NCBI GenBank assembly: GCA_026075535.2
Contig: AP026547.1
Location: 2,232,001-2,296,000, forward strand
Length of the DNA: 64,000 nt
Direction of reading: 5' to 3'
DNA from: Tricholoma matsutake
Taxonomy: Eukaryota > Basidiomycota > Agaricomycetes > Agaricales > Tricholomataceae
The translations under genes were made by a program, and so were the position numbers. The notes under the pieces are model-generated. The model saw only the letters and a list, made by a program, of their open reading frames with translations, made no database searches and was not told the DNA's origin. Below, piece after piece: positions 33,809-44,614 of the stretch (within the stretch, counting starts at the first letter, position 1; each line of letters starts with the position of its first letter).

Positions 33809-34576
33809 TGTTACAATTTTCCTTGTAACTCATGGAACCCGACCGACCCAACCAACCCGACAATCCCCTCCAGACAGGAGGCACTACCTGATTCATGCCT
33901 AGGGCATGTCCTTGACACCAGACACACTCACGATGCATGCCAACTGCATGCATTCGATCCCCTTCCTGTGGAAGGCACCCTTGACGCATGGTGACTCCAT
34001 GCACCCGAACCCATTCCCACACATGCTGTGATACAACAGCCCCTTGACATGAGGTCCGTGACATTGGACTCTCACAATCAACATGCTGCACTGCAGCATG
34101 TCCTTGACATCAGATCCTTGACATCAGATCCGTGACATCGGATGCCTCATGCTAGGCATGAGGCTTATCTCTTATTGTTCCCTGACATGCTGCGCCACAG
34201 CACTCCATGACATCGGACACCTCATGCAAGGCATGAGGCTTATTGTTTCTATTCATACCTGATATGCATCTACCTTTCCGATTGGATGATAAGGACTTTC
34301 CTACTAGTATAAGTACTGCGACTTGTAGTAGGGATGTCCTTAGTTTAGATCTAGGCATTCTACAGCCTTAACTTGCAACTCACAAACTTACTCAAAACCA
34401 CTAAGGAAGCCCCTTAGTGCACAAACCTGAACGACTCTATGCAGAAGCCCTGCTAGAGTGCACTACCTATCTTACATTGGACGCTCCGAGTAAGACTAGT
34501 GCCGAACAACTCGTCGAGGAAGCACCTCACTGAACGACATCGACTAGATCGAGTGGTTGAGGCTTCGCCCTTAACA
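33809..34576 (+). repeat. 3' LTR of element D with internal duplication
   Basis: 768 bp, about 100 bp longer than the 5' LTR. The excess lies around 34100-34200, where a block with GACATC.GATGCCTCATGC.AGGCATGAGGC is present twice in degenerate form. Confidence 0.9.
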
Positions 34577-34581
34577 GGGTT

Positions 34582-34925
34582 AGTGAAGTTACTGGAATTC
34601 TTTGTTTCAAAGCAGGATTCATCCTCTTGCATCCAGTAGATGTCATCGCTGTCCTGTGCTTTTAAGTGCAGTTCTGCAAGAGTATCAGGTTTACCACCCC
34701 AGAGAACTTCTATATGAAGTCGGAGCAGGAGACCATGGAAATAGCAGTCACAAAGGGCTGCTTCATTCCAGCTGACCCTAGAAGCTAATTCCCAGAAGTC
34801 AATGTTATATTTTGTGATATGACCACCTTTCTTCATTGCTAAGTCAGAGAGAGCTTTTTCTGTGTCTCCAACCAGGTTGTGAGGGCCGAAGTTGCTTTCC
34901 AGCTCAGAGAGGAAAGCTTCATAGT
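34582..34925 (-). pseudogene. Element C gag, middle part
   Basis: Encodes WDYEAFLSELESNFGPHNLVGD, LSDLAMKKGGHITKYNIDFWELAS and a following helical part, typical of the retrotransposon gag family. The frame ends at the D insertion (FTNP) and is joined on its other side to 36456-37198 once the 1.5-kb hAT element is taken out. Confidence 0.85.
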
Positions 34926-34933
34926 CCCACATC

Positions 34934-36447
34934 TAGGGTGTAGCACGGGTCACACCATGGGTAAGATTTCACACACTGCACCCGCACCTGCCAACACCAC
35001 ACCCGTTCTAACACCGCAACCGCGGTGACAGGTTTTTACCACGGTCTGTCATGAAACACCGCAGGTGTGACACCACATATATACACTGTGGATTTTTGCC
35101 TTGTATTTGATGTTCTATGCTGTTAAACATCCTGTATTTGTATTGTATAAGCCCTTAACTAACTTAACTACACCCTGTACACAATACCTAAGCTATGATT
35201 TTTTTGTTAAATTTGAATTAACACAAATCCTCCATTACTTATTGATATACACCCACATGATCAATCTCATGTAAGAAAAGATATGACCAATGGGATTTTA
35301 TTCTGGAGGGATTTATTTACTTAATGATTCTATACAATACTACAAAAGAAAAAACCCGCCGTCTCGGCAAGGGCAAGAGGTCGTCGCGTCCCCCTTCTTT
35401 GCAGTGCTGCCCTTCAGATTCCCACTCATTGCCTCCCACCGTCGTCGTGGTCCCCTGCCCCTTATGGGCGGCACTCCTCTCCCCCGTTGTGGTTAGTTGG
35501 GGGTCGTGGTCATCACCCTTGTCATGGTCCTTGTGGCCCTCCTTGTAGGTGTATGGTCGTGCTACCACCTAACCACCCCATGAGCAGGAGCTTGTTGCAG
35601 TGGTGGGGGTGGGTCAGGTGGTGCCAGTCATCGCCATCATCGTAAAAGCTTTGTTAGTAACAAAAAAAAATGAATTGAGGGGGGAAAAACTTACCTATGA
35701 CGTCTCTTGGGCCCTTTTGTTGGTTTTCCTCGCCGTACGCCGCTGCCTCCGTCTCCTGCAGTGGTCCTCATGTGCCATTCTTGTACCTTGTCCTTGTCCC
35801 CATTGCCATGCCCTTGTCATCATCCCTGCCCTTGTTGCTCCTCGTTTCCACCCCGTGAGCAGTCGCTCGCGGCGGCGGTTGGGGGTGCGGTGGTGGTGGT
35901 GGTTCGTTGTTCATTGTTGTCCTCTCCCCCTCATGGTTCCTTGTCCTCATCCCCATCTCCTGTTCGTCGTTTGTTGTTCCCCTTCCCTATTGTCAGCTGC
36001 TAGCACTCGCAATCCACCCCACGAGCAGTGGCTTGCAGGGCTGGGGCGGGTGCTGGGTTGTTCGTCGTCTCTGTCGTTGTCAAGTAGTACAAATCACTGT
36101 AATGTAGAAAATCGAACAGTTAGTTAATTGAAACAAACAAACAACTTACCATTGTCGACCTGACACTGTAATCTAGAAAAAGAACATCTAGTTAGTTGAA
36201 AGAAACAAAAAAACTTACTATTACGATGGGCAATGCAAAGTCAAGCATGGTTGAAGAGGTAAAAGTCATGTTTGATTGGTGTACTGGTAACGGCCAGATC
36301 CGGCAATTCAAGCAACCTGTCAATACCTGTGACACTGCCAAAATGGGTATGGTATGTCACAGGTCCAGCATTTCGGCAACCGTACCCGTACCTGTCAAAC
36401 CTGTGGGCCATTTACCGCAGGTTTACCCATACCCATGCTACACCCTA
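34934..36447. mobile_element. hAT-type non-autonomous element (1514 bp)
   Basis: Termini are TAGGGTGTAGCACGGG and CCCATGCTACACCCTA, flanked by the perfect 8-bp duplication CCCACATC (34926-34933 and 36448-36455). It sits in gag of element C. The inside has a low-complexity block (about 35340-36110) with several GT-AG splice-like signals on the minus strand (donor-like CTTACC at about 35690 and 36145 read on plus, with YAG acceptors). No transposase-like frame is seen. The 5' part (35060-35300) is AT-rich. Confidence 0.85.
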
Positions 36448-36455
36448 CCCACATC

Positions 36456-37198
36456 CAGTGTGCGGAATCTGTTGGGTCATTAAGACCAGGCTCAAACCAA
36501 CTAAGAGCTGATCCCTTAAGATAAGAAAGGATAAATATGATCTTTTTCTCATCAGAGGAAAATACATGCGGGCGGTCGCGGAAATGAAGATTACATGAGA
36601 CTAGAAAGTCTGTAAGTTTCTTTGGGTTGGTACCATCAAAAGTGTTGGGGTCGCAAACTTTGATTTTTTTGGTCTTGGGTGCATTGTTCTGATGAAGGGT
36701 GCAGATACTCTCTGAGAGGTTGTAAAGAACATCTATGAACCTATCCCCTGGATCAGGGTTTTCCATCATGGGAGGTTGATCATCTGGATCATTGGGATCG
36801 GGGTCACCCCCAGGGCTGTCAGGTCCACTAGGGTCATCAGGTCCACTAGGGTCATCAGGTCCACTAGGGTCATCAGGTCCACTAGGGTCATCAGGTCCAC
36901 TAGGGTCATCAGGTCCACTAGGGTCATCAGGTCCACTAGGGTCATCAGGTCCACTAGGGTCATCAGGTCCACTAGGGTCATCAGGTCCACTAGGGTCATC
37001 AGGTCCACTAGGGTCATCAGGTCCACTAGGGTCATCAGGTCCACTAGGGTCATCAGGTCCACTGGGAGGTCTGTCCTCTAGACCAGGATCTTCCAACCCA
37101 AAGTGTTCAGGCTGGTTGATGCCCCCTACATACTCAAGGGGAGTTCTTGATCGAAAACCTTCTGGGTTGGCAGAAGGGTGCGGGGCATGGGTGGACAT
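36456..37198 (-). pseudogene. Element C gag N-terminus with GPDDPS repeat
   Basis: Starts MSTHAPHPSANPEGF at 37198. An 18-bp tandem repeat (36817-37063) encodes about 14 copies of SGPDDP. The capsid part follows: PNTFDGTNPKKLTDFLVSCNL and FILSYLKGSALSWFEPGL. The frame runs into the hAT element at 36455 and continues at 34925. Confidence 0.85.
36817..37063. repeat. 18-bp tandem repeat in gag
   Basis: About 14 near-perfect copies of CTAGGGTCATCAGGTCCA. The length is a multiple of three, so the gag frame is kept; other frames give meaningless long ORFs. Confidence 0.95.
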
Positions 37199-37430
37199 GA
37201 GATTAGCACTGATTGAGGGGGCTCCTGAGCCGATTCATCGGAAGATGTTTGAGGGTCTGGAAGATACTCCAAAAGTAGTGGTGGGTCGAGGGTCGGGAAG
37301 GGTGGATCGCTGAATTGCAGAGATCCCAGGAATAGTACCGGTGCATTGGGAATTTCTGGTTGTGCACTGGCGGGTCTCAGTAGGGGTCATAGAGAGGAAT
37401 GAGACAAGTGAAGTGTGAGTTCATATATAC
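37199..37430 (-). other. Leader of element C
   Basis: Between the 5' LTR and gag ATG. It should hold the primer-binding site; I cannot name the primer tRNA from the sequence. Confidence 0.5.
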
Positions 37431-38131
37431 TGTTAAGAACTGATCCTAGAAGGCATGTCAGAATCCGGTTGGACCCTGCGGGTGTCGATAATGGAAAGTT
37501 GTCAGGTTGTAGCAGGTCCTGCAAAGGGGAACAGAAAGGACTCGGCTTCAGCTTATAAGAAGCTGCACCCTTCACCTCGTCTGGTGTCCTAATTTTGAGA
37601 CAAAGGTTTGGAGGTAGGAGCAGGAAAGTGCAGGTAAATGCAGGGAAGGAGTATGGAGGGACTTGGGTTAAGCTCAGGTGAGACCAAAGCTTAGAAGGAA
37701 GAACTAGAGATTGAGTTGAATGAAGTTCAGACTCTTAGAGTAGAGAACAGAGGTAGGAGTAGAACAAGATTTAGATTGGCAAGTTAAAGATGGGGCTTTG
37801 TCGAGTCTATGTCGATATACAAACTGAGGAATACAAGGCAAAACTAACTAAGCTTAAATACTGTAGTCCGGAATAAGGGCGGAATGGAAACAGAGGCTGC
37901 GGCAGTGTTGCAACTGCATAGATAAACTACCTAGCGGGAGCCGCACAGGAATCTGTAGTCAAATTTGCAAAAGGGATGGCAGCCTTGGGAAGGCGGCCTG
38001 GTGCACAGCAGTGTGGGCAGTGCAAGGCAGCCAGGAACAAAAGCGGGAGGAGTTGATGAATGTCAGGTTCAAGGTGCGGAAAAGGGTCAGATGGATGCAG
38101 GTTCCGATCAGGCAAGGAACAGTTCTTGACA
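37431..38131 (-). repeat. 5' LTR of element C
   Basis: 701 bp with the same 12-base inverted ends as the solo copy at 31426-32131. Flanked on its outer side by GGAAG (38132-38136), matching 17940-17944 at the other end of the element. Confidence 0.93.
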
Positions 38132-38655
38132 GGAAGAGATGGTACTTAAAAGGAAATAAAACATGAGGACTACATGAGGCAAGATATAAAACAATAAAGA
38201 ACTTTGCAAATCATAAAATAAATGAGAGATGATGAGAAGGGAAATGTATAGAGTCACAATATATCAAGTGTACCTGTCCTATTGATCCAATATATCATCA
38301 AGATGTCAAAGTGCCACAATCGTGTCCTAAAAGCCCGTTGTTGTATCTCCTCATGTCCGGTGGTGCTCAATATGTGATGCACTAACTTGTGCAAGGTATG
38401 CTGCATGTGTCTGAAGGGTGGTGCAATAGGCATATGGCAGCCAAAGGCATTTGAGGTGCTGCAAAGTCGTTCGAACTTGCTCAAAGTGTTGCAAAGTCGT
38501 TCAAAGTCATTCAAAATTGTTTGAAGTTGTTCAAAATAGTTTCGGAGCAGTTTTGTGGGGTTTATAGAGGTTTGTAGGGGTTGGGAGAGTGTGTGCTAAT
38601 GTGTTGATGCATTTGGAGATGTTCCCAGAGCTTAGAGTGCAAGGTGGACCTATCA
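38132..38655 (-). repeat. 5' LTR of element F, outer part
   Basis: Continues the LTR begun at 17441-17944 after the C insertion. Closely related to 19220-19705. Ends in CTATCA at the F/E junction. Confidence 0.85.
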
Positions 38656-39837
38656 ACAGGATGTCGGCAGGTTGCATTGGTGTCTGAAATAAACTGTTCA
38701 TCATGTCAATGGTTGCCCATATTTTACTTTTTGCACAATTATTGAGGATGTCATCAACTTGTGGAAGAGGATGAGAGTCTGAGACTATGTTGTTGTTCAA
38801 CTGTCAGTAGTCATTGACCCATTTCAGTAGGACAGAAGGGTCAGACTTTGGGATGATGAATGCCAGAGAAGCATGTGGCAAAGATGAAGGTCGAATGTGT
38901 CCCCTGTCAAGGTGATCCTGGATTAGGATTTTTCACACATCTCAAGATTTGTGTGGGCATGCATAAGTGTGTTTTGATGGTGTGCTCCACATTTTTCAGT
39001 TTAATTCTCACAGTGACATTCTGTGGTAGCTTGTTGACTTGAGGCAGGGGCTCAAACACATGTTTAAATTCTGAGAGCAACTCACTCTCTCACTTTACCA
39101 ATTTTTTGTTGAAAGCAAGAACTTCAATACAATCTTTTATCATTCCCACAATGTTCAATAGTCTGACATCCTCTGGGATGTGCTTTCCATCCTTTAGATG
39201 CTGCTCGCAAACCTCAACCAGTTCTGGTAGCATGAGCTTAACATTTGCTTTTGTTTGACGGATCATAATCTTCTGTTGGGCTTTTGTGGGGGCAGGTTCA
39301 AAAGGTTATAATCATTCTTTTTATCAATAGTGGATTGATATTCAAAATCTGCAACAATCTGGTTGACAGTAAGAAACAGCAGACCAAGTAACAATGGGAC
39401 ACATAATTTTGGAGTAACAACAGCAGTAATAGTCTGAGAAACCCATGCAGAGTCAGGCACATATGGTGCAAGTTTAACATATTCATACAAGTGGCTGTCT
39501 GACAATGAAGAATTATTGATGGCAACTGAAATTGGTGATGGCAACTGAAATTGGCAATGGCAAATGCAAAGAAAACTGGTGTAAACCTAACTGATCAGCC
39601 GAAGTCAAATCGATGAGGACAACATGAGCCCCACAATCCAACATGCTATTCACTGTAATTGGTTTGTCAGAACCTGGGCCTATCATGGAGCATGTCCAAC
39701 AGAGATGTGGGACAGTCAGAGGGGTGCTCACCTCCTCTTCTGTTTTGGAACTGGAACCTAGAGCAGATGAGGCATTTGCTTACTGCTGTGCCCCAGGAGC
39801 TTCCAATTCACAAGAAGAGGAGTTGAGAAGTGCATGA
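38656..39837 (-). pseudogene. Ty3/gypsy element E fragment (protease to RT palm)
   Basis: Read from 39731 down: protease with SMLDCGAHVVLID and LHLPLPISVAI, YEYVKLAPYVPD, LCVPLLLGLLFL; then the start of reverse transcriptase with IIPKSDPSVLLKWVNDY, a TGA, QLNNNIVSDSHPLPQVDDIL and KIWATIDMMNSLFQTPMQP. It stops at the F LTR (38655). The remainder of the reverse transcriptase is not found on the other side of F. It is a close relative of element G. Confidence 0.82.
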
Positions 39838-40018
39838 TGCAGCACTGGTGAATCACAGCCACCAAGCTGGGGCTTGAGGGCTCGGCTCAGGCTTCAGAAA
39901 CATTGAGCCAAGCCCTAGGCCCTACCAAGCCTCCTCTAAGGCTTGGCTTGGCTCAGGCTTCCAGGGCTCAGCAGCTGGGGCTTAAGGACTTTGGGCTGGG
40001 CCTTACACATCACTATCG
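39838..40018. repeat. GGCTTGG-rich inverted-repeat segment
   Basis: Contains several GGCTTGGCTTGGCTCAGG-like and complementary stretches, with CAGCACTGGTG near one end and a TAGTGATG-like sequence (complement) near the other. It resembles a small terminal-inverted-repeat element, but I could not find a clean target duplication. Confidence 0.3.
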
Positions 40019-40977
40019 ATGTCTAGGCATCAAGGTAAGCCACAAACCGTTTCTCTCTTCTACAGTATAGTACTGATCCTATTCATATATGGTACAGGCT
40101 TGTTCACTGGCAGGAACTCTCAAGACAATGGAAGGAACCCACCAGGCCCATCCCCTATGGCAGCAGCCCCTTCAGCAACTATGGGCAACTCTCCATGCAA
40201 TCAATAATGACATGTGGCAGAGACAGGAGGCTATATGGCCAGGTATATTTGTATTGCTATGCACATAGCACTACTGATTATGGATTCAGTCTTATGAGGA
40301 GGAGGAGGAGGTATTACCAGCCTGGTACCATTGAGGAACTGCTGGGTGTTCTATTCAAGTTGACAGAGGGATTATCATACTGTACATATCATAGACTTAT
40401 AATCCATGTATTATATACTAGTTATGATAATAAAGAGTTTTGAGTACAGTAAATGACAGCTAGGAGCAAATTCCAAGGGGGTAGGCAGCCAAAAAAAATA
40501 AGCTGTCTTACTCAACCTACCTTGTTGTGTTCTGATGATGGTGTGATGGTGTTGTTAAGCAATCAAGGTAGTGTGTCAAATTTCTTGTTGCATCTAAGCT
40601 AGTCAATAATTAGCTAACATAATTAGTGGGTCTCAATTTCCCTTGCTCAGCTCCGAGCCAATTTTCACTGGGGTTCACAAGGGTGCTTTAGCTCCCAAAG
40701 TGATCAATTCAAAGCTGAACAATGCCTAGCCATCATTTTTACCATAGTACTTTTTTTCCCCCTCCAGTGGTACCCCATTCAGAATTCCTGTTCCCCCAGC
40801 CCCTTGCATATCCACTCAGATTTTTTTTCACCCCCTCCTTCTATATATGGTAAGTTTTTGTCAATTATTCTGAGAATTAATAATCAAAAAATGTTCAGTC
40901 CATTGCCACCCAGTTAATCTCCACCTGTGAATGCTCAAGATGCCACTATCTGTTCAACTGGAAGGCTCTAGGAAGTG
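40019..40977. other. Unassigned sequence left of element G
   Basis: Short frames at 40019-40207 and 40195-40443 have no recognisable motifs. An open stretch at about 40897-40977 with CECSRC and LFNWKALGSVW reads across the G insertion site into 46935-46977 (LKRHPQGSW), ending at a GTAAGT donor-like site. Confidence 0.3.
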
Positions 40978-40982
40978 TGTGG

Positions 40983-41186
40983 TGTAACGATGGCTCTTAT
41001 TGACACTTATTTACCATGCACATGATCACGGACAGATATGGACAACGACTCTTATCCAGAACCACCATCATTATCTGTAGTACTACAACCATCGTCTAGC
41101 TTAGAATCCACACCTTGAGCTCGTTACCTTGTCTGATCTCAGTGGCCATCTAGTGAACCCTCATGCAAACACTGTGCAGGGTTACA
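40983..41186 (+). repeat. 5' LTR of element G
   Basis: 204 bp, with TGTAAC and GTTACA ends. Matches 46726-46929 almost base for base. Confidence 0.93.
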
Positions 41187-41285
41187 CTTTTTTTTAATGA
41201 CGCTCTTGATAAGACCAACATTCTCTCGCATAGTGAGTAGTTCGCTCACCTCGGTTTTTGTTTTTTTTTCTCTTCACACCCACCA

Positions 41286-42580
41286 TTGCATAGGCCATCA
41301 TGCCTAGCCCTTTCGTTGTCTTTGAAGTCTCTGCCCATCCTGCCATTGACTCACTGCCAAGCACTCATTTGTTCTGCACAGCCCGCTGTTGTCACTCCAT
41401 CTCCGATCGGTGTCATTGACACAACTGCATTGGCACACCCTCCCTCTACATCCCTTAATCAATCTCCTTTGACATCCCTTACCTGTTCATTGTGTCCACT
41501 GTCTGATGCGCATACACCCAGTTCATCTGGAAACTCCATCTTACCCTATTCTCACATGCATATAACCAATGTTTCCTTTGATGACTCTGACTCTGATTTA
41601 TTCAATGACCCCTACCCATTCCCACGTAAATGCATCCCCCTCCTCAGTCTGGGCAAAGTCACTCCCATGGTCATCTGCCAATGGGAGATGGCTTGCAAGG
41701 ATGTCTTCTCAGCAAATAAAAAGCTAGAGGTGGAGGATTGCATGGCTGCCATCTTACCTGGCCTGAAGGACATGTGAGCCAGAGACTGGGTTGCTACACA
41801 CCACGCCGAACTCATTGCTCTCCCTTTCCCTGACTTCATGAAAGACCTCCATAAGGAATTCCTGTCCAATGGATGGGATGATGAACTCCACACTCATATC
41901 TGTAACTCTCGTCTTAAACCCTCTGACTCATTTGCCAAATGGGTTAACAATATCCACTATTTGAATATTATACTTCGTGGCACCGATTACCATTTTTCTG
42001 AGGATGCACTTCACTTCCAATTAGATAGCCTTCTCAATGTTGACCTCCATACACATTCAAAAAACAGAAAAGTGAAGGAACTGGTCAAGTCTGCAGTTAA
42101 TACTGTGGGGGAGCAAACTGGGGAGGCATGCCTTGCAAAATGGATTACCGAAACACAAAAACTTGCTGAAGAACATAGTCACAACACCAAGTGTTACCTC
42201 GAAGCCAGTGAAGATTTTCAACATGCTCCCAAACGCCAAGCTCTCATGTCCTACTCCCGTGTGGCTAACACCACTACTACAAAACCTTACAGTTCCACCC
42301 CTACTATGTCTGCCCCTCGAACAAAACTGCCCCATCTGACTGACAATGAATGGGCACTCTTACAGAAGCACCAGGGTTGTATGAAAAGCCAATGTGGCTA
42401 TCAAAACCACCACACATCTGACTGTCCCTTCAATTTTCCCGATCCATGCAACTACATGGAACTGACCAACAAAACCCTGCTTGGACAGAAGCATGGGGGT
42501 GCCAGAACCAGCAAACCCATTGGTGCTATTACATTGTCTTCACACATCGTAGAGGCTGACAATGATGCCTCATCTCATAT
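41286..42580 (+). pseudogene. Element G gag
   Basis: Ser/Pro/Thr-rich N-terminus, then the capsid part interrupted by TGA at 41776-41778 (Arg expected between KDM and ARDWV), FPDFMKDLHKEFLSNGWDD, FAKWVNNIHYLNIILRGT, and a Cys/His knuckle CGYQNHHTSDCPF. The second ORF begins at 41838 and runs without break into the protease to 43394. Confidence 0.82.
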
Positions 42581-43394
42581 TGGTGCTATCATGCCAAGCT
42601 TGGTCTTGGGTGCCAGTTCAGAGTCAGAGGACAATGTGAGTGCCTGCTTGACTGTGCAACACCTCCTTTGGGTGTGTGCCCTCCTGGGTCCAACTGTTGA
42701 TAACCCCACTATAGTAAAGAGCATGCTTGACTGTGGAGTGCACATTGTTCTCATTGATGCCGTGCTTGTGAAAAATCTTGGTCTCCATCGCTTTCATCTG
42801 CATACACCTCTTCCAATCTCAGTTGCACTCAACAACAGCACATCCTCTGATAGTCATTTGTATGAATATGTCAAAATTGCACTGTTCACTCCTGATTCTT
42901 CTTATGTGTCTCGCACTATTAAAGCAATTGTTACCCCTAGCCTGTGTGTACCACTCCTCTTGGGCCTTCCATTTTTAGTTAGAAACAATATTGTGGCTGA
43001 TTTTGCCACTCGCATGGCCATAGATAAAGTACAAGGTTTTGACCTATTGAATCCACCATTGTATTCCCACAAAACATTTGGAGACCCCGTGATTTCTATT
43101 GCAAAAGTAAAGCAAAACAAATCAAGAATGCTTGATGAGTTGAAACTGGTATGTGAAGAGCATCTGAGAAGTGGTAAATGTACTCTCGAATTTGTTGAAC
43201 CTTTGAATGTTGCAGCTATGGTGAAGGCCCAGATTGAGGTGTTAGCAATGCAGGAGAAATTCAGCTCACTGGAGCAGAGTTTTTTGACTGAATTTAAAGA
43301 TGTTTTTGTACCCTTACCTCATGTCGATAAACTGCCACGTAACATTTTGGCATGTATTAAACTGAAGGACGCAGAGCAAACAATTAAAACATGA
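42581..43394 (+). CDS. Element G aspartic protease region
   Basis: Active-site region SMLDCGVHIVLID (D-C-G in place of D-S/T-G, as in element E), LHTPLPISVALNN, YEYVKIALFTPDSSYVS, LCVPLLLGLPFL, followed by the linker to reverse transcriptase (FLTEFKDVFVPLPHVDKLP). The frame is open, ending in a TGA at 43392-43394 where Arg is likely. Confidence 0.78.
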
Positions 43395-44560
43395 ACATAT
43401 GCTTGTCCCCACAAATTCCGTGAAGTGTGGCAGACGTTGATCCAGCAGCATTTAGATGCTGGTTGTATCCATCCTTCATCTTCCCCTCATGCATCTCCCA
43501 CCTTCATTATGCCAAAATCAGACCCTTTGGTCCTGCCGCGTTGGGTGAATGACCACAGACAACTTAACAGAAATACAATTGCTGACTCCCACCCCCTCCC
43601 TAGAATTGATGACATTTTGAATGACTGCGCCAAAGGGAAAATTTGGGCTACAATCAACATGACTAACAGCTTTTTCCAAACATGCATGCACCCTGATGAC
43701 ATCCCCCTTACTGCTGTATCAATGCCTTTTGGTCTTTTTGAGTGGATGGTTATGCCGATGGGCTTGAGAAATGCCCCACCATTCACCAACGCTGTGTAAC
43801 TTCTGCATTGCAACCATACATTGGCAAAATTTGCCACATCTACTTGGACAATATTATTATTTGGTCCAATTCTATCGAGGAACATTGTGAGAATGTGAGG
43901 ACTATCCTTGCTGCATTACAAGGGTCTCAACTGTATTGCAACCCTCTTAAAACACACCTCTTTGAAACCAAAGTGGATTTCCTTGGGCACCACATCTCAG
44001 CTCGGGGAATTGAGACCGACACAAAGAAGACCAATCACATTGCAAACTGGCCCCAACCCCAATGTGCCAAAGAGGTTCAACAATTCTGTGGCCTTGTCCA
44101 CTACATCATGCATTTCTTGCCTCACATTACAGAACATACACATGTATTGACAGAGTTGACTATGAAAGAGTGCAACACCACTTTTCCCAAATGGACGGAG
44201 GCTCATACTCTAGCATTTGAAGCCATCAAGAAAGCCATTGTGGGGCGTGATTGCCTGACCACTATTGATCATCATAAAATGCCAGAGATGAAAATTTTTG
44301 TAATGATGGATGCAAGTGATTTCCAATCAGGTGCTGTCCTGTCATTTGAGGAGACATGGGAAACCACATGTCCTGTTGCTTTTTATTCAATGACCTTCAA
44401 AGGCGCCAAACTGAATTACCCAGTTCATGAGAAGGAAATGCTGGCGATCATCCATGCCTTGGACAAATGGCATTCGGATCTCATTGAGGTCCCAATCATG
44501 ATCTACACCAACCATAAAACTCTTGAGAATTTTGACACCCAGAGAGACCTGAGCCGCTGA
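43395..44560 (+). pseudogene. Element G reverse transcriptase and RNase H
   Basis: TYACPHKFREVW, HLDAGCIHPSSSPHASP, MPKSDPLVLPRWVNDHRQLN, HPLPRIDDILN, KIWATINMTNSFFQT, MPFGLFEWMVMPMGLRNAP, then a frameshift near 43785, the catalytic box YLDN (Asn for Asp), VDFLGHHIS, and RNase H (MMDASDFQSGAVLS, FYSMTFKGAKLNYPVHEKEMLAI). TGA at 44558-44560 replaces the Arg before QARW. Confidence 0.87.
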
Positions 44561-44614
44561 CAAGCAAGATGGATGGAATTCATGTCGCAATATGACTGCA
44601 AAATCATGTACATC

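Larger units (their letters stand above)
25844..34576 (+). mobile_element. Ty3/gypsy element D, full length
   Basis: An 8.7-kb element on the plus strand with LTRs 25844-26508 and 33809-34576. LTR ends are TGTTACAATTTTCC and CCCTTAACA. The target duplication GGGTT is present on both sides (25839-25843 and 34577-34581). Order: gag, zinc knuckle, protease with a coiled-coil extension, reverse transcriptase, RNase H, integrase, chromodomain, extra ORF, polypurine tract, LTR. A 706-bp solo LTR of the C family (31426-32131) lies in its integrase. At least eight in-frame TGA codons mark it as inactive. Confidence 0.93.
17945..38131 (-). mobile_element. Ty3/gypsy element C, full length with nested insertions
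   Basis: C is on the minus strand: 5' LTR 38131-37431, gag, protease, reverse transcriptase, RNase H, integrase, chromodomain, then 3' LTR 19781-17945 (interrupted). It is flanked by the 5-bp target duplication GGAAG (17940-17944 and 38132-38136). Insertions inside it are element D, three small DNA elements or fold-backs plus a 1.5-kb hAT-type element, and a solo F-type LTR. Taking these out leaves roughly 8 kb, a normal Ty3/gypsy size. Coding parts carry TGA stops at Arg positions. Confidence 0.9.
9183..38655 (-). mobile_element. Ty3/gypsy element F, split by element C
   Basis: F lies on the minus strand. Its 5' LTR is in two pieces, 38655-38132 and 17944-17441, separated by element C. The internal region runs 17440-9305. 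Its 3' LTR is reduced to 9304-9183. LTR ends read TGATAGGTCC at one end and CGAGCATCA at the other. A purine tract (complement of 9305-9318) sits directly before the 3' LTR as expected for plus-strand priming. Gag, protease, reverse transcriptase, RNase H and integrase follow in Ty3 order, all with stops. The rest of the 3' LTR is lost, with the SINE-like element at the break, so the target duplication cannot be checked. Confidence 0.78.

Noticed and set aside
36776..37313. Plus-strand frames with repeated IRSTRV or GPLGSS units
   Set aside because: They are antisense to the gag SGPDDP repeat; no start context or homology supports them.
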